From contig CM035428.1 in NCBI GenBank assembly GCA_020310875.1, forward strand, positions 109,752,245 through 109,816,244: 64,000 nt of DNA, in the 5' to 3' direction. A model generated the notes under the pieces. That model was not told where the DNA came from, ran no database searches, and worked only from the letters and a program-made list of their open reading frames with translations. This stretch comes from Ceratopteris richardii (lineage: Eukaryota; Streptophyta; Polypodiopsida; Polypodiales; Pteridaceae). This document shows positions 30,201 through 43,600 of the stretch, one piece after another. Positions within the stretch are counted from its first letter, which is position 1. Each line of letters begins with the position of its first letter. A program made the position numbers and the translations under genes.

Positions 30201-32955
30201 AGTCTAGGCAATGGGCACTGTGGAAGTGCTACATTTCCTCAAACAGAAGCCCCTACCACAATTTGACCCCCAATGTGTCTGCTTAATCTCTAGGACATGT
30301 GAATACATACACATCCCTGTCAAAGTATGATCCACTAGTCAATGAGAAGCCAAAATAATTATTTATATGCCACCCCATGATGAAGCCATTATCATTGATT
30401 CTCCTCCACATCAATCAACATTCATACCCACAACTATGAAACTTGCCTCGACCTTTGAATCCACCCTCTAGTCACCTGTACATTCCGTCTCCCCTCTGTA
30501 TCCTAGCACATCCTCCTTTGATCAGCCCATCTCAAGTCCCATATCACTAGCCCTAGTGTAGCCTATTTCCACTCCTCCCACCTTACTCTACACCCCCTTT
30601 CTAACATCAATATTTCCCCCAATCCCTCCCAACCCTTTCCTCACTACTTCCATTTCATCAAATCCCTTTCCTAATCAAACCTTCTTCCCATTACAAAGCC
30701 CTATTACTTTCTCACGAGTGACACCCCTAGCCCTAGTACAATACCACCAACCTCTCCTATGCATCAATCCGTTTTTTACCACCCTCATGTAACATCTTTA
30801 TCCATATTTGTAAATCCTATATTTGCACCTACACACCCACCCAATGTCACACTCTTCACCATTAGTTCAATAGATCACACATCTAGGGATATGGATATCA
30901 CACCACCCACCACACCTTCACTCATGTCTACTACCACTTTGCACACACTCACGTCCACACACTTTTCCACTATCATCACAACATCCACATTCCCTCACAC
31001 CATCCCTCTTCCCCTTGCACTACACACAAAACAACAATCATTCTTGATCACACCATCACTATTTTCATCTTCCACTATAGATAATGCATTCTAGCAAATG
31101 TTTGCATGCATGCACCAAGTTCGTGAGGAATTTGCATAATTAGGAAATCGCTACCAGGCTCTATAGTAGAGAACCACTCAACTCCAGGCAAACCTTAATT
31201 TTCTAACAATTGAGAATGCATCTCTGAATTCACATCATCACAAACTCCCAGATGCTTATAATTCAACGGAGATGAAGTTGGAGTAGAAAACCAAAGAAGC
31301 AATCATTGATGCAGAAGAACATTTATGGGTCCAAATTGTTAGAAATGCCACTCTCACATGCAACATCGGGCTCTTACAATGTCACCTTGTAGTGATCAAA
31401 AGAAGAGAATCAGTGGTTGCAAGAACAGAGTAGAGAAAATCTAGAAGCCATCTTGGACAAACGAGACGAGCCGATCAATCCAAGTCGCTTCAAGGTGGTC
31501 CCATCAGAAACTATGTAGCTACTGCTTGACGATCATGCACGCTTATTGGAAGAGTATGAAAAACTAAGAGAGGAGTGTTAGACACTTAAAAATGACAATG
31601 CAAATTTATGACCCCAAGCACTAGTTCAACCACCCACCATCCACAAAGTCATGCTTCCAAAAATCTTGGAAGAATTCACCACATTATAGGCATGCGTGCT
31701 GGAACTCCAAGCTCAAATACAAGATCCATCGGAGATACCTAGACTGGATTCACCAGAAGAAATTCCTACTGCCAAAGAATCAATCACCATCCCAGTGGAG
31801 GCTACTTTTGAAGAGGAATAGGAACCCTAGCTTACCCCTGGTGTACATGTGATCAAGGAAGGACAAGACACATTTGAACTCCCCATACCAGCGTGGATGA
31901 AGCTAAAGGAGGAATTGGCTAAGACTCATTTTGCACGTGTAGAAGCCCAACTACAAGCAACGACAATTATCAAAGAAAAAATTCTTCAATCTCCATTCTT
32001 TGCAAACTTGGCACCAAACAGGTACATCTCTATTAATGAGCTCCAATATAAGCCATACTTTCTATACATGATCGAGTACAATCTTGTGATTGAGAAAGCC
32101 ACCGACAAGAAACTCACACATGCCACTCAGTTTGAACCCGCTAATCTACCACTCGACGCACATAAAGAAAACATTTTCCAACCCAAATGGTGAAAGGAAT
32201 TAGTACATGAATACTTTAAAATGATATATACGTGGAAAAAGGCCCCATTACACCTAAAGTACAACCCATGTTATGGCCTTGTTCCTCATCATCGTTCATG
32301 GATTGCATTCACCATCCAACTACAAAACAATAAGCAATGTCAAGATTGGTTGAACTACCCACATCCTAGACCACCATGTGGTCCCCCCGCATTTGTGTAT
32401 ATGATGGCCACCATACGACACTGGCTCCCCCGGCTTCAACCCATGATAGATGTAGCCGCATAGATGAACATAAACATTTTTAACCTCATGCAAAACACAT
32501 TTAAAATCTTTAGATGCATCAAACCCCCCACATGTATCCACCCCAAGTTTTGAGCATGGTAACGATTATCTAGTTTATGATATGAGTACAATGTCGTTGC
32601 TCAAGGTGTGCTACGCATGGCACTACATGATTAAATACTTACCATCGTGTTATAAATTAAACTTTGAAGAGATGTTTACTATGGCCTTTTGGGAGTGCCA
32701 CTCAAAAGTGTTCATCAGCATGCCAACCCACTTGTTACAACTCTTTGCTTGTGAATAGGTGATGTATTCCATGCATTATAGACTCCCACCCTAGGATGAA
32801 CCTTAGGCATTTGATTAGGAAAAACTAGAAGTTGATTTAGCATGAGGTCTCCACATCACCAAACAAACACTCACCCATGATCTCTTGCATACCTACATCA
32901 CCCAAGCCCTACAACCAGGATCTATCGGGGAAGACAAACGCGAGAGGGATGGGGG
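27300..32955 (+). mobile_element. G3: old Ty3 relative of G2, interior remnant with accessory region
   Basis: The stretch 27660-28300 matches the G2 tail and spacer (21600-22260), and 28490-32950 matches the G2 accessory region block by block: the N-terminal block at 28490-29390, the acidic/proline/coiled-coil middle to about 31800, the C-terminal block to about 32900, then a polypurine tract and an LTR. The part before 27660 is not clearly assigned. The copy is heavily broken, with many breaks, and much older than E2 or the split copia. It gives independent support that the accessory region belongs to the family. Confidence 0.75.
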
Positions 32956-33720
32956 TGTTGGCAGTGCAATCGGCAATGGTCACAGACATGGGCATAGAGG
33001 CAGTATGTGAAAGGGAAATATATGAAGTTTCGGGGGCTAGATCCATTAATTTTCAAAAGAAGATGTTCCAAATTACTTTGTTCAAAACCTCAATAGTGAC
33101 TTTCATCACTCATGTAACATATTTATTATAGAAAACCCAATTTTGTATCAAGCAACTCAATTTTGTACAAGTCGAGGAGTCCTTGAGCTTGAGGAGCTTA
33201 GGTAAAATGCTCAAACCAAAATTTGTAATTTTTAGACTTCATTTGGACCTCCAAATGACCCTTAGAACCTACTTTTTAACTAGGACAGACAATAGGTTTA
33301 AAACTGGTCAAAACTAGTCTAAAAACTATAAAAAGAGCTAGAGAGCTCATTTTTGGGGTTTGCTTTTTTGAGGTTAGCTAGGGTGAGTTAGTTTTGTAAG
33401 AGTTATTCTTGAGCAATACAAGTGTGATTCTCACCTTCCATTGTGTCTCTCTTGTCTCTAGCATGTGTGCATGTGCACTTCTGTGCTTCTCATCTTCACC
33501 TTCACACACATCACTCGTTCATGATCTTCACATCATCCTACCTCTTTCATAGATTGACGATTAAGGAGGTGGAACTTCTTGACATGGTGCCTACCCTTGT
33601 CTAGAACAACAATTGACCAGAGAGCTTTTTCACACATCTAATTGGAGTGTGTTTCTAACTAAACCAAGATATCTCATCAATTTAGCCACACCATACCTTG
33701 AGAAATGATTCTAACAAGTC
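32956..33720 (+). repeat. G3 3' LTR
   Basis: It starts TGTTGGCAGTG after the purine run ATGGGGG. The TATA box TATAAAAA is at about 33327-33334, followed by the shared GAGCTAGAGAGCTC block. It is clearly related to, but strongly diverged from, the LTR at 26556. The right end near 33720 is approximate. Confidence 0.65.
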
Positions 33721-34439
33721 AGGGGGTCATCCAGACATTTTAGGATCTAGAAGGTGTGTAGACATAGTTACCTTCTATGATTCATATCTCGAGATCCTCT
33801 GAACCAAATGTGATGGAAATTGGTATGCAAGTAGTAGAAACTTTAATCCAAGTTAAAGTACAACAAACGATGGAGTACATGCAGAGAAAATGATTCCAAA
33901 AAATCATTGTAATGATGATAGTGTAGTAGAGAATAGTAGACAGAGATGTACTTGAAGAGTTGTATCAAAATCTATATGCTAATGAACATATGATACAAGG
34001 GAATTGTAGTGGACTACTCATTCATGAGATGTGCTCAATGTATGCTCACTGAAGTAGCTCAATGCCTCTCAAAATGGATCACATATCCCACGACCAAAAA
34101 TATGTGTATTTATACACATGTTCCAAGTTTGAATTTGAATTTTCCCTCACCTAAAAGTGTTCTTACACTTAAGGGATGATTTGAGTTGGTTCTTCATACC
34201 ACATGATTTGTGGGTTCAGCTCCCTAACTTCATGATATTCCGTATTCTCCTTGCTTTTACATTTATCCAAAGTAGCTATGCCCAAAATGACTAGCATAGG
34301 TTCACATAAAGTTCCTTCTTGTGAAGAGATAAAATGAATTGTAGTCCTGAATGATTAGCCAAACACTTAGGCTTGCTAATTGCACCAAAAAGATCATCGC
34401 AATGCATATTTTCCTCACACATTGATGATATACTTTCAA
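33721..34439. other. No recognisable gene
   Basis: About 720 bp of AT-rich sequence between the G3 LTR and the PPR fragment. I see no coherent coding region and no clear LTR boundary; it may be decayed retrotransposon leader. Confidence 0.4.
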
Positions 34440-35120
34440 TTCTTTCTTTTTCTACACTTTCTTAGCATGAACGGATAGAGTAGCATTCCATGGAACCACC
34501 TCATGACTAAAAAGTTCACCAGAAACATTCTTTGCATCTATGACCACTCCACATTGACCATATACATTTATCAACATACTTCCTAGAATGACATCAAATG
34601 CAAAGCCAATCCTACATGATTGTAATGTAACACAAAATAATTGATGAGACAACACTTTCATTGCCTACTTTCCCAATGATGTTGCGAGCTCCTTCTCAAA
34701 AACATTGCAACATGCAACCAATGAAATTGTCAAGGTTTATACCACATAACTTAGAAAAAAAGCTCATTTTCAAATAGCATTTTCACAAAGGGATCCAAAT
34801 CAATTGATCTCCTATAGGCATTCACATGTAAAGATCTACCTATCTCCACTAATGAAATGCTCTCTTTAGATCCACAGGAAAGAAAACCTTTAGGCAAGGC
34901 CACCACATGCCTACAAGGTGAGTGAAATGGTCGACCTCTCTAGAGGACACCCATTTCTTCTCATTTTTTCAAAAAAACTACTAGGGCGGCTCAAAGTTTT
35001 CTTGATCCGTAGATGCAGATATGATAATTTTCCATGACACAACGTCCCTTTTCTTCACAAAACACTTGCAATAAACCATAAATTGTACAAAATAGAAGCA
35101 TTTTATTGCATAAGAATTAG
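34440..35120 (-). pseudogene. PPR protein pseudogene fragment
   Basis: Minus-strand translation shows pentatricopeptide-repeat signatures of the plant PLS type: RDVVSWKIIISA near 35040-35005, a stretch with the IGRSLH pattern near 34840, and FDVILGSMLINVYGQCG with VVPWNA at about 34610-34480. These correspond to the FVGNALIDMYAKCG and VVSWNAMI motifs of organelle RNA-binding PPR proteins. Frame changes and in-frame stops separate the motifs, so it is a fragment, not a working gene. It is joined on its right to protease sequence of a Ty3 remnant at about 35120. It was either captured by a retrotransposon or left over from a host gene split by insertions. Confidence 0.62.
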
Positions 35121-36100
35121 CTTTCTTTATAGCTAACAAAAGGTCTTCATAATAATAGCTCATAGTTTTTGGCCTTTCCAAATTCACAAATGGCATGAGT
35201 GTAATCAAATAAAACATTATATGCTTTTAATACAACTCCTTCTATCAAACCTAGGAGTCTATCCATGTGTCCATCTACTAGTTGAAGTTTTATGCAAGTT
35301 TGGCACAATATTGGTTTACCCCACTTAATCCACAAGCACTTTGTAACCATGGATATGCCAACCCGAGTCAATTATGGCCTTGATGGTGATATCATTATAG
35401 GTGATTAAAATACAATTGTTTCCCTAATCACCTTCACTATAATGATCAATCTTGTCTAAGGGTATTTTTTTTCACATCTTTGACTATGAGAGTGCATTTG
35501 AATCTATCCTTCTTGAGGTCTTCAAGATTTTTTAGGGAACCATTTTGAGTGTTGTTTTCTATCTCAGTGTTGTTTTCTTACACTCAAAATAATCCTCATG
35601 TAGCCCTCGTAATTTGGCAAGGTATTCATAATTGCATTCTCACAATCAAGGAGCTCCTCACTAATAGGTACAATTTTGGACATCAAAATATGTCATTATA
35701 TCTCTTATCCTAGCTTCAACTTTATTGAAGGGAGGTTTTGTGACGTGTTCTTCCATTTTTTCACTTGCACCTCATTCCATATATGATCTTTCTATGAATC
35801 TTAACATTTGGGATGTTGAAGTCAAAATCTTTTTCTTTATCTTATCTTTAGATTCAAATTTATTAATGGTCTTAGCCACTAGAATACTGAATGCCCCTAT
35901 AGTTTAAAAAGTATGGTATAAATTTTTTGATTGCGCTCTTAGTAAACTTTGAGGTGTGTTTCCAATAGCAAAGGTGTTTCTCTACACATAGGTATTTCTT
36001 TACAAATAGGTGTGTCTCCATGTAGAACTATCTAAGTTGAGTGTTTTAAAATTTTATAGATAGTTACAAGTGTCTATTAGCATTCAAGAAAGTTTTGGAG
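35121..36100 (-). mobile_element. Old Ty3 gag-protease remnant of the G1 family
   Basis: Minus-strand translation at 35371-35150 (KWGKPILCQTCIKLQLVDGH, then YTHAICEFGKAKNYELLL) parallels the G1 protease region near 1970-1780 (KWGKPALRPTRMKIQMADGH, then HTLAICHFERPSNYEMIL). At 35690-35800 the sequence parallels the G1 linker upstream of protease. It is heavily decayed with many breaks. The region 35850-36100 is not clearly assigned. Confidence 0.6.
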
Positions 36101-36109
36101 TCATTCCAC

Positions 36110-36540
36110 ATTTGAACTTTGAGTTAGAACAAAATCAATGACTCTAGGTCACTATGGAAGATAACATGTGAGACATTGAGGTTCATCACCTTAGTCACCA
36201 TGAGTGGATAATTTCTCAAATATGGTAATGATTCCCTTGCACATATTGAATTTGTGCATGGCCTCCATTTGACATCATACCTTAGCCCATTTATTGTATG
36301 GATTACCAAGTCATCATCGTGGATGGAGCTGCCTATTGATCCTAAGGCATCAACAATCTCTTTTACCTATAACATATAATAATTGATGTCGATATGTGAA
36401 TGCTTCCTTAAGTTTTTCAACTCATTCTTAAGTTGAATCTTTTGAGCCTTTGTGGAGGTATATTACAATCTTTTCAAAGCTTCTTACACCTTCTTGGATG
36501 AATCCAAGTCTTGGATATGGCCAATCCTGCTACTGATAAT
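36110..36540 (-). mobile_element. Ty1/copia gag (UBN2-type) remnant
   Basis: Read on the minus strand, the segment gives the familiar copia gag order: a KKIQLKNEL-like stretch near 36440-36400, VKEIVDALGSIGSS near 36370-36330, and DDDLVIHTINGLRYD near 36320-36270. This is the UBN2 gag of plant Ty1/copia elements. A primer-site-like sequence (near 36528-36543 on this strand) precedes it. Decayed, with several breaks. Confidence 0.65.
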
Positions 36541-36561
36541 ATGTTGAGATGCGATGAAAAT

Positions 36562-36907
36562 TGTTGAGATATCAAACTCAACATGTGATAATCAAGGATG
36601 ACACGTATCACTTTTTCATTTCTCACACATGTATAGTGATCATGCTGATATCTATCAGGGACACTTCATTGAGCTTTACTAGATTTATCTATTGAGAGTG
36701 ATGACACATTCGTTTTGTTGCCATCTCACTCATTCATGGACATTAGGATTTCCCTTATGTACTATTCTTTATATATTGCACTTAATATATTATTTTTTTA
36801 GGTCATTTTCTTGTACATTCCTTTTATGTAATAGAAAAAGAAGAAGATCATTCTTCCCTACCTCAATCTATGTGTGAGCTCTCTTCCTTACCTTTTTCCT
36901 CGTGACA
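36562..36907 (+). repeat. Copia LTR fragment
   Basis: It begins TGTTGAGATATCAAACTCAAC, with a second TGTTGAGAT 20 bp earlier at 36542, and ends CGTGACA. It is followed at once by TGGTATTTGAGC (36908-36919), close to the initiator-tRNA-Met primer site TGGTATCAGAGC, and by a short leader cut off near 37018 by LTR sequence of G4. It contains a TTTATATATTGCA promoter-like stretch near 36768. Confidence 0.6.
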
Positions 36908-37017
36908 TGGTATTTGAGCTAGCGTAGCTATAGAGAGCTCATGGAGAAGGCCGACAGTGAAGAGTACGCGAGAATGCATGGAGAAAACATGATTCACAAA
37001 CAACTTACACAATGGTA

Positions 37018-37555
37018 AGTACCACGTTAAGAGGCTCCACCTCCTTAATGTCAATCCCCGAAAGAGATAGGAGTGATATGAAGATCGTGAATGTGAGATG
37101 GAGTGAGAGTGAAGGTGAGAAGCATAGAGATGCACACACACATGTAGGATACAAGCAAGACACAATGGAAGGTAGGAAAATAGACTCTATTGCTCAAGAT
37201 CTCAATTACAAGCTCAAGCTCACTCTAGCTCATACAAGTCTACACTAGCTAACCTCAAAAATGAGCTCTCTAGATCTTTTTATAGATTCTAGACTAGTTT
37301 TGACCGGTTTCACATCTAGTGATCGGCATAGTTAAAAAATAGGTTCTAGGTGCTATTTAAAAGGGTAAACGATGTCTAAAAATAGCCAAAAATTGGTAGG
37401 TTCTTTCTACCTAAGCTCTTTAAGCTTGAGGAGTCCTCGGCTTGCACAAAATGGAGCATATAATTACAAAAATAGTTTTTCTATGTTACATATGGTACAA
37501 AAGTGATGAAAATCACTGTTGAGGGTTTTTGAAAAGTATTTTGAAACATATTTGT
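37018..37555 (-). repeat. G4 LTR portion, related to the G2/G3 LTRs
   Basis: In reverse complement it matches the G3 LTR: the stretch next to gag, the GAGGAGTCC(T/C)TGAGCTTGAGGAGC block, the TATA region with GAGCTAGAGAGCTCATTTTTG, the CACAATGG/CATTGTG block and the GGAGGTGGA block. Old. It adjoins the G4 gag directly. Confidence 0.6.
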
Positions 37556-40500
37556 TTGAAAAAATAATTGGGCTTCGAACATAGTCTGTGCTAATTCTAC
37601 CATCTTCCTGCAAAGTTTAGTTCTCTCAATTTCTAAGTCTGCTCGAGGGTAGTTCTTACTCATTTCAGCTATCTGGGATCCTTCTTTCAATCTAGCCTGA
37701 TATGCACGAAACATCATGTGTAGGTTTTCTGGCATGGGTTCCGCTAAAACTGATCCTGATCTCTGAGCTGGGTTCTTCTGATTCGATTCTTGAGAAGTCA
37801 ATTCTAGGATTTTGGCTCTAGATTCCTTTAAACTTCCTTCCACCTCAGTTATTTTTTTACTCCATTTTCTCTTAATCCTTTCTCTTGAATCTTTCCAAGA
37901 TTTTGTCTTTTTATTACTACTAGATTCTCCAATTTTGCTAGTTTTAGCTATTTTCTCAAGATTAAGTTGTTGATTTTGTAAGAGCACATGGGCTCTTGTT
38001 ATAGCTTGGATAGGCACATATGTAGGGTTGGATCCATCTCTGTTGTTTACAATACCTATCACGTTGATCGGTGTCACTTTTGAAGCATTCGTAGGGTTCT
38101 TAGGACAATCTTTTATGACATGCTCTTTACCACACTCGGCGCAAAAGCCTTGTATGTTATAGTATTGTGATTGTCTTGCTATAGAAGGATGTGGAAAATC
38201 CTTTATGAAATGATCTTCTTGGCACCTTAAGCAAGGTCCTCTAGGGTCCTGTGGTCTTTGTTGTCTTAATTGGGATCGTGGAATAGGGTTTGTATACATC
38301 ATGTTAGTGTAGTCGGGCTCCCAACTGGATTCCAATGGCAGACTATCATATTGATATGTCTCCACATGTTCTAGTGACTATGTATAATATGTGGGTGGAC
38401 TACCTACATGAGTAGAGTCAAAACTGTTAGAATTTGGGTCACTTTCTGTGATTAGGGGTGAAGAAAGCACTAAAGCCCTATTGAGGTTCTCTTCTGCAGC
38501 AGCGTATTTGACTGAGATGACATTAGCTGGTGGGGGTGGCTGCTGAGGTAAAACAGGTTGAGGTCTCTGGTAAGCCTGATAAGGATAGTTTTGAGGAGGC
38601 CTATAGTAGTGAGGCTCAGTATCGTATTGACCTTGATACCTACCTGGCTGTGTGTATGCTTGCGGGTAGTTCTGTCTCACTGCTTGTTTGTTGTATGGGC
38701 AGTCTTGAGCCGTATGATTCCTGTATCGTCTTTCAATTGTACAGAACTGGACACTAGGGTTGGCTTGCGGTTGTGTTGCATTGGGACACACATTTGCCAT
38801 ATGATCACCACCACATGTGTAACAACGCTTGTTTGTTGTTAACCTAGACGTTTGTTTGCTAGAAACTCCTACTTTCTGGGCCACTTTTTCTGCTAGGTCT
38901 TCTATCGAGCTAGACAGTTTTGAGGATGCTAGAGATGAACAATCGGAGTCCTTATAGACCTTTGAGAGTTCCAACTCGTCTCCTAAGTTGTCTTCAATGT
39001 CTATACAAATTCTTACACAATACTCTAGCGTTCTGGGTTCCTTCAAGTAGACATAGGAGCGTAGTTTGGAGCTTAAGAGGCCATCTAAAAACAATGAAAC
39101 TTGCCTGACCTGAGAGGGTAATTCTTGCATTGGACATCTTTCAACATATTGTCTAAACCTACGTCCTGCAAGTCTGAGTGTTTCTTGAGGGGTCTGTTTG
39201 AAGCTATGAATTAACAAAGATGTATCATGTCTGACTCCACTTTTAGAGAATTCAGTGATGAATGAATCTAACAAGTGATGGATGTCTCTAAATTGCCTCT
39301 GTTGCAATGGTTGGAACCAAGTTAAAGCCGTGTTCTTTAACGTTAGTCCAAAAGCATTCTATTGCATAAACATGTCTTCTACTTGTTCTGCTCGAAGCAC
39401 TTGCTTAAATTCCGCAACATGGTCATAGGGATCCCATATAGTTTTTCATGGACTTTACTAACTGAGTGGGTCTTAGTACTCTTGGATGTTCACATAGTCT
39501 AGGTAGAGGAAAATCATCTCTACCACCTGGTATTCTAGGTTCTCTTTGTCTTTGTACTCGATTGGGATCCATGGTGGTTCTATCTCTCCCTATGGGATGA
39601 GTGAAAGTTACTTCTGGTCTCTCTTTGTTCTTGTCTTTTTTTTTACCATGGGCTGAGGATGTTCCTACCCCTTGATGACTTGTGTTTACATTTGCTCGCG
39701 ATGGAGGGAATACTAAATCACCTCTCCATGTGTAGGTATTTCTCGTGTGGTCTGGTACTACAAAGACTCGTTCTGATGTATCGTCCAGGTATACAACTTT
39801 TCCCGGAGTATCTAGGTCCTTGAATTCATAAATCACGATGGAGCCTACCTCACTAGGTTGTTCCATTCGGTACCTCCAAAATGCTTCATCTGTTTCCTTA
39901 TTCAACAACATTTCTATGCTTCTATTATTCTGAGGGATCCATTCTGGGATTATTACTCTTGTCAGTACATATTTCTCTCTAGGTGTCCTACGTTCTTCTC
40001 CTATTGGTTGTTTTCCTTGGGCTCTTGCCTCCGTTTCTAACTGAATTACACCAAACTCATTGGTATTTTTTGGCTGAGTACTTATGATTTACATTGTTCC
40101 TTCTTTGTCTATGTACACGTCTCTTTCAAATTTCACCACTGGACGTTCCAATCCAATGGGTTGATCCGGGTTATGCATTTGCAACACTTGTCTTCGCAAA
40201 TCATCCTCATAGATGCAAGCACTTAAGTGGTTGGTTCGGACAAATTCTAATTGAGTCCTATAGGGTCCTTTAGGTCTTTCCAGATATGCTATGTTTAGCC
40301 CTCCTTCTAGTCTTTTTGTGCTAAAATCCATTTTTTATTCACTCGTATCTGAGCCCAACTCGTAAGGGTGGCTATTCAATTGTTGTGCCCACGATCGTGC
40401 AGTAGTTCCTACACTTGCTTCTGATGATCTAAGGCTTCGTCAGTCTCACTTACCTATATGCTTGCCTGATCTAAGGTTCATGAATTTACTTCCTCTGTCC

Positions 40501-40660
40501 GTTAATGTTCCTTGTTTTTAATTGCTTGTTTCTTTGTAAATTCTTTTAGATTCTTGTCTTGTCTCAATGTATATGTCAAGAATCGACTTTCCGTTATACT
40601 TTTGAGTTCTCGTTCTGTCAAACTTAAGTTCTTTCCTTTAGGTATGCGTATAACACACTT
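37556..40660 (-). mobile_element. G4: Ty3 gag remnant and leader
   Basis: On the minus strand a gag of the G1 type begins near 40331 (YRTQLEFVRTNH, like YRTSLEYVSTNH of G1), continues through the capsid-like zone with SLLIHSFKQTPQETLRLA near 39210-39150, knuckle CYTCGGDHMANVC near 38830, a Y/P/Q-rich linker, knuckles CLRCQEDHFIKD and CAECGKEHVIKDC at 38240-38090, and the linker with MPENLHMMFRAYQARLKEG near 37740-37670. The arrangement equals G1 one for one, including three knuckles. 40345-40660 is probably its leader. It is moderately broken, with a few breaks in gag. Confidence 0.8.
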
Positions 40661-40667
40661 TTACTTT

Positions 40668-43600
40668 AGTCTTGATTCCTAGATGCAGCACACGAGTGGG
40701 TCATCATACAACTCACCCACGACTTAATTATAGAAGCTTTCGGATGGGAAAAAGACAAAAATACAATTTTGAAAGAGGAAAGTCGAGGGGCTAAGACCCG
40801 AACGTTTACAGATATCAACCGTATTGATATAGAAGAGGAAGTCCGACTCATTCACCAACATTTTTGCTTTCCAAACATGCACAGATATACTGCTCCACAG
40901 AAGAGCATAGTGCAAATGATGTCCCATGCCATCAAACAGATAGGGAATCAAGTTAACATGACACCATATATTCAAGAACAACTTTTTGAAGCAAAGAAAT
41001 AGTGGAACCATAAGAAGTTCTTGAACAAAAGTGTGGCCTTAATAGTACTGATCTATCATGCCTTAGGCATTCGGGAACATTTTAAAGAGATGCCCTCATC
41101 TGAAGAAATGGCTAAGTATGCAAAGATTGCCACCGTTCCATGGAAAAAGAAACGAGTAAAAATAGTGGAAGAAGATGAAATGATCTCCCAACCAAGAATG
41201 AGAGGTACCAGAGGACTGCGGGAGATGATGCAAGCAGAAGAAGCTGCTCCAGCTTCAAAGAGGACACATGTGCTTCCAAGAACAAGGCTCGAAGACAATC
41301 CATCATGGAAGAGGAATTAACAAAGGCAATGGAAGCCAATCTTCAATATATGGAAGGTCAAGTAAACCTACCAATACAAGGACATCATTACCGACAAACA
41401 GTTGGAGACAAAAAACAACAAAAAGGATTGAAAAAGGTTCATCCATATAGAGAGTTGGGGTTGGCCAACTCAAGTTCATCATTAGATACACTGGAAGAGC
41501 AAGAACCATCTATGCTGAATGTAGACATTAAAAGTGACTCCAAAGATGATGGCCAATGGGAGGAATTGAATCAAGTACCTAATGACTTTGGAGTGGAAGG
41601 CACAAAGATCGATCAGATTCTTGATAACACTATCAAAGGCACCACAAGGCAGGGAGCATCTCAAGAAGGCATTCATGTAATCAAATTGAATGAAGCATCG
41701 AACATCCGAATCAAAGAGACTCATTTAGCGGGAGATGCCCTGGTAAAGAACCCCAAGGAAGGAAAAGTAGAAGACACAGTAAAGGAGCCCGAACCCTTCA
41801 CACCAATAAGGGTGGTATTGGAACCCTCTCCATTGGATGTCACGTTTCAAGGTAGTGCTACCAAATCGACCACTAATGAAGAGGAAGAAAGAAACCAAGA
41901 AGTACATCTCAAAATAAGACAACCACACAACAAGACGATACATGTGGAACAAGGAAGAGATGTACAAAGAGGGGAAGAACCGAGCATCCCCAAAACATGG
42001 TTGAATGTGGATGTAGCTCAACTCAAGCCTGTGGTGCAACAAATGATACAAACTACAATGGATACTCAACAGCTAATGCTTGAAGTTGATGCAGACTACG
42101 ACAAGGCAATGCGAGAGAAAAGTCAATTCCAGGTAATAAATGAAAGCTTATCGGCAAAATTAAGTCAAGCTCAAAGGGCACATTTAGACAAAGAGTCAGA
42201 AACCAATGAAGTCAAGAATAAATGTACCATATTGGAAATTGAAAACAAGAAGCTGCAAGAGCAAATAAGAGAGCTATAAGGCAAATATGAAGTTGGTGAA
42301 GCAGAGAAAACACGAATGAATGCTAGAAGTAGACTCTTGGAATCTCAAATCAAGGTATACATGGATGAAGCCGACAATCTAAGCAGCAGGAACAAAGAAC
42401 TGATGACGGCCTTACTATGCACCCAACCTATAGAAGTGCCAAACATGAGAGAAAGCAACCCAAAAGCATTGGAGGATCAAATAGCAAAGTATGAAGATCA
42501 GCTGAAGAAAGAGCAAGCCATCATAGCGGAATGGGAAAAATATATGGATGATACTAATGAACTTGGGAGAAAATGGAAGATGGCAGAGAATAAATTCCTA
42601 GTACAATGCAATGAAGATGCTAATCAACTTGCTGCCATAGGAGAGGAACTCCTAAAGAACAAAGATGAGATCATGTGAGCCACCGAGGAAATCCAAGCAA
42701 AGGATGAACTAATAACTAAAATTTGAAGCTCAATTAGAACAACAGTTAAACGTGGAGACACGAGTAGCTCCACACTCCACAACGGCTACTGAGGAGATTG
42801 AGGTACATCCTCTTTCTCCCCCCATGCATCATTCACCGATAATGGAGGAAATAGAGACCCACACTGAGACACATAATCGGGCTATTGCAGAACTAGGCCG
42901 AAATGAGCGGGTGCTACTGGTGTCCCAGCTTATTGAAGAATTTGAAGAATAGGTAATCAAAGTAATGAGAGAAGCAAAGATTGAGAACAAGAGCCTAGAA
43001 CAAATTTTTAAACCTTTCAATATACCCTACGGATTACTTAAAGAAGAGACACGCCAATACATATAAAAGACCACCAATGAAGAACCAAGTAGCGATCTAC
43101 AATTCAACATGCAGACATTTACCTATACACAAGAGGAATTTGATAAAGCAGATCCTATCTAGAGATGCAAGTTTTTGGAAAGGAATCCTACGTCATGGGT
43201 ACACTGGGAATCGGCATCGTATGTACTTCAAGTCAATCCCTCCTTTTGCCCAGTACTATGACAGCACCAGGGAAGCTTAAATAGTCAATGGCTAAATTAT
43301 CCCTTATTACCAAGTCCACCATGGAATTACTTACCGACCGAAGAGTACATGGTGAAAACCATCAAATTTTGGATCTCCAGATATGCCACAGTACCGGATT
43401 TAACCATAAAAATGACTAACAAAATTTTGAGTATGTTACTCATTGTAATAAAGGTATTTCAACACACTCAGTATACATTTTTTAATTTCATCGGAATTAA
43501 CCAGGGATCAATGCTCTTGTTTTTTATTTATCTACTATCCCTAGTCACTTGACGCTCATGGCCATATATTCCAAACTTAAGTTTTTGACAAGTCCATATA

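Noticed and set aside
26556-33720. G2 and G3 as a simple LTR-sharing tandem dimer
   Set aside because: The LTRs and accessory regions of the two are far too different for copies made together; a chance or old junction is more likely.
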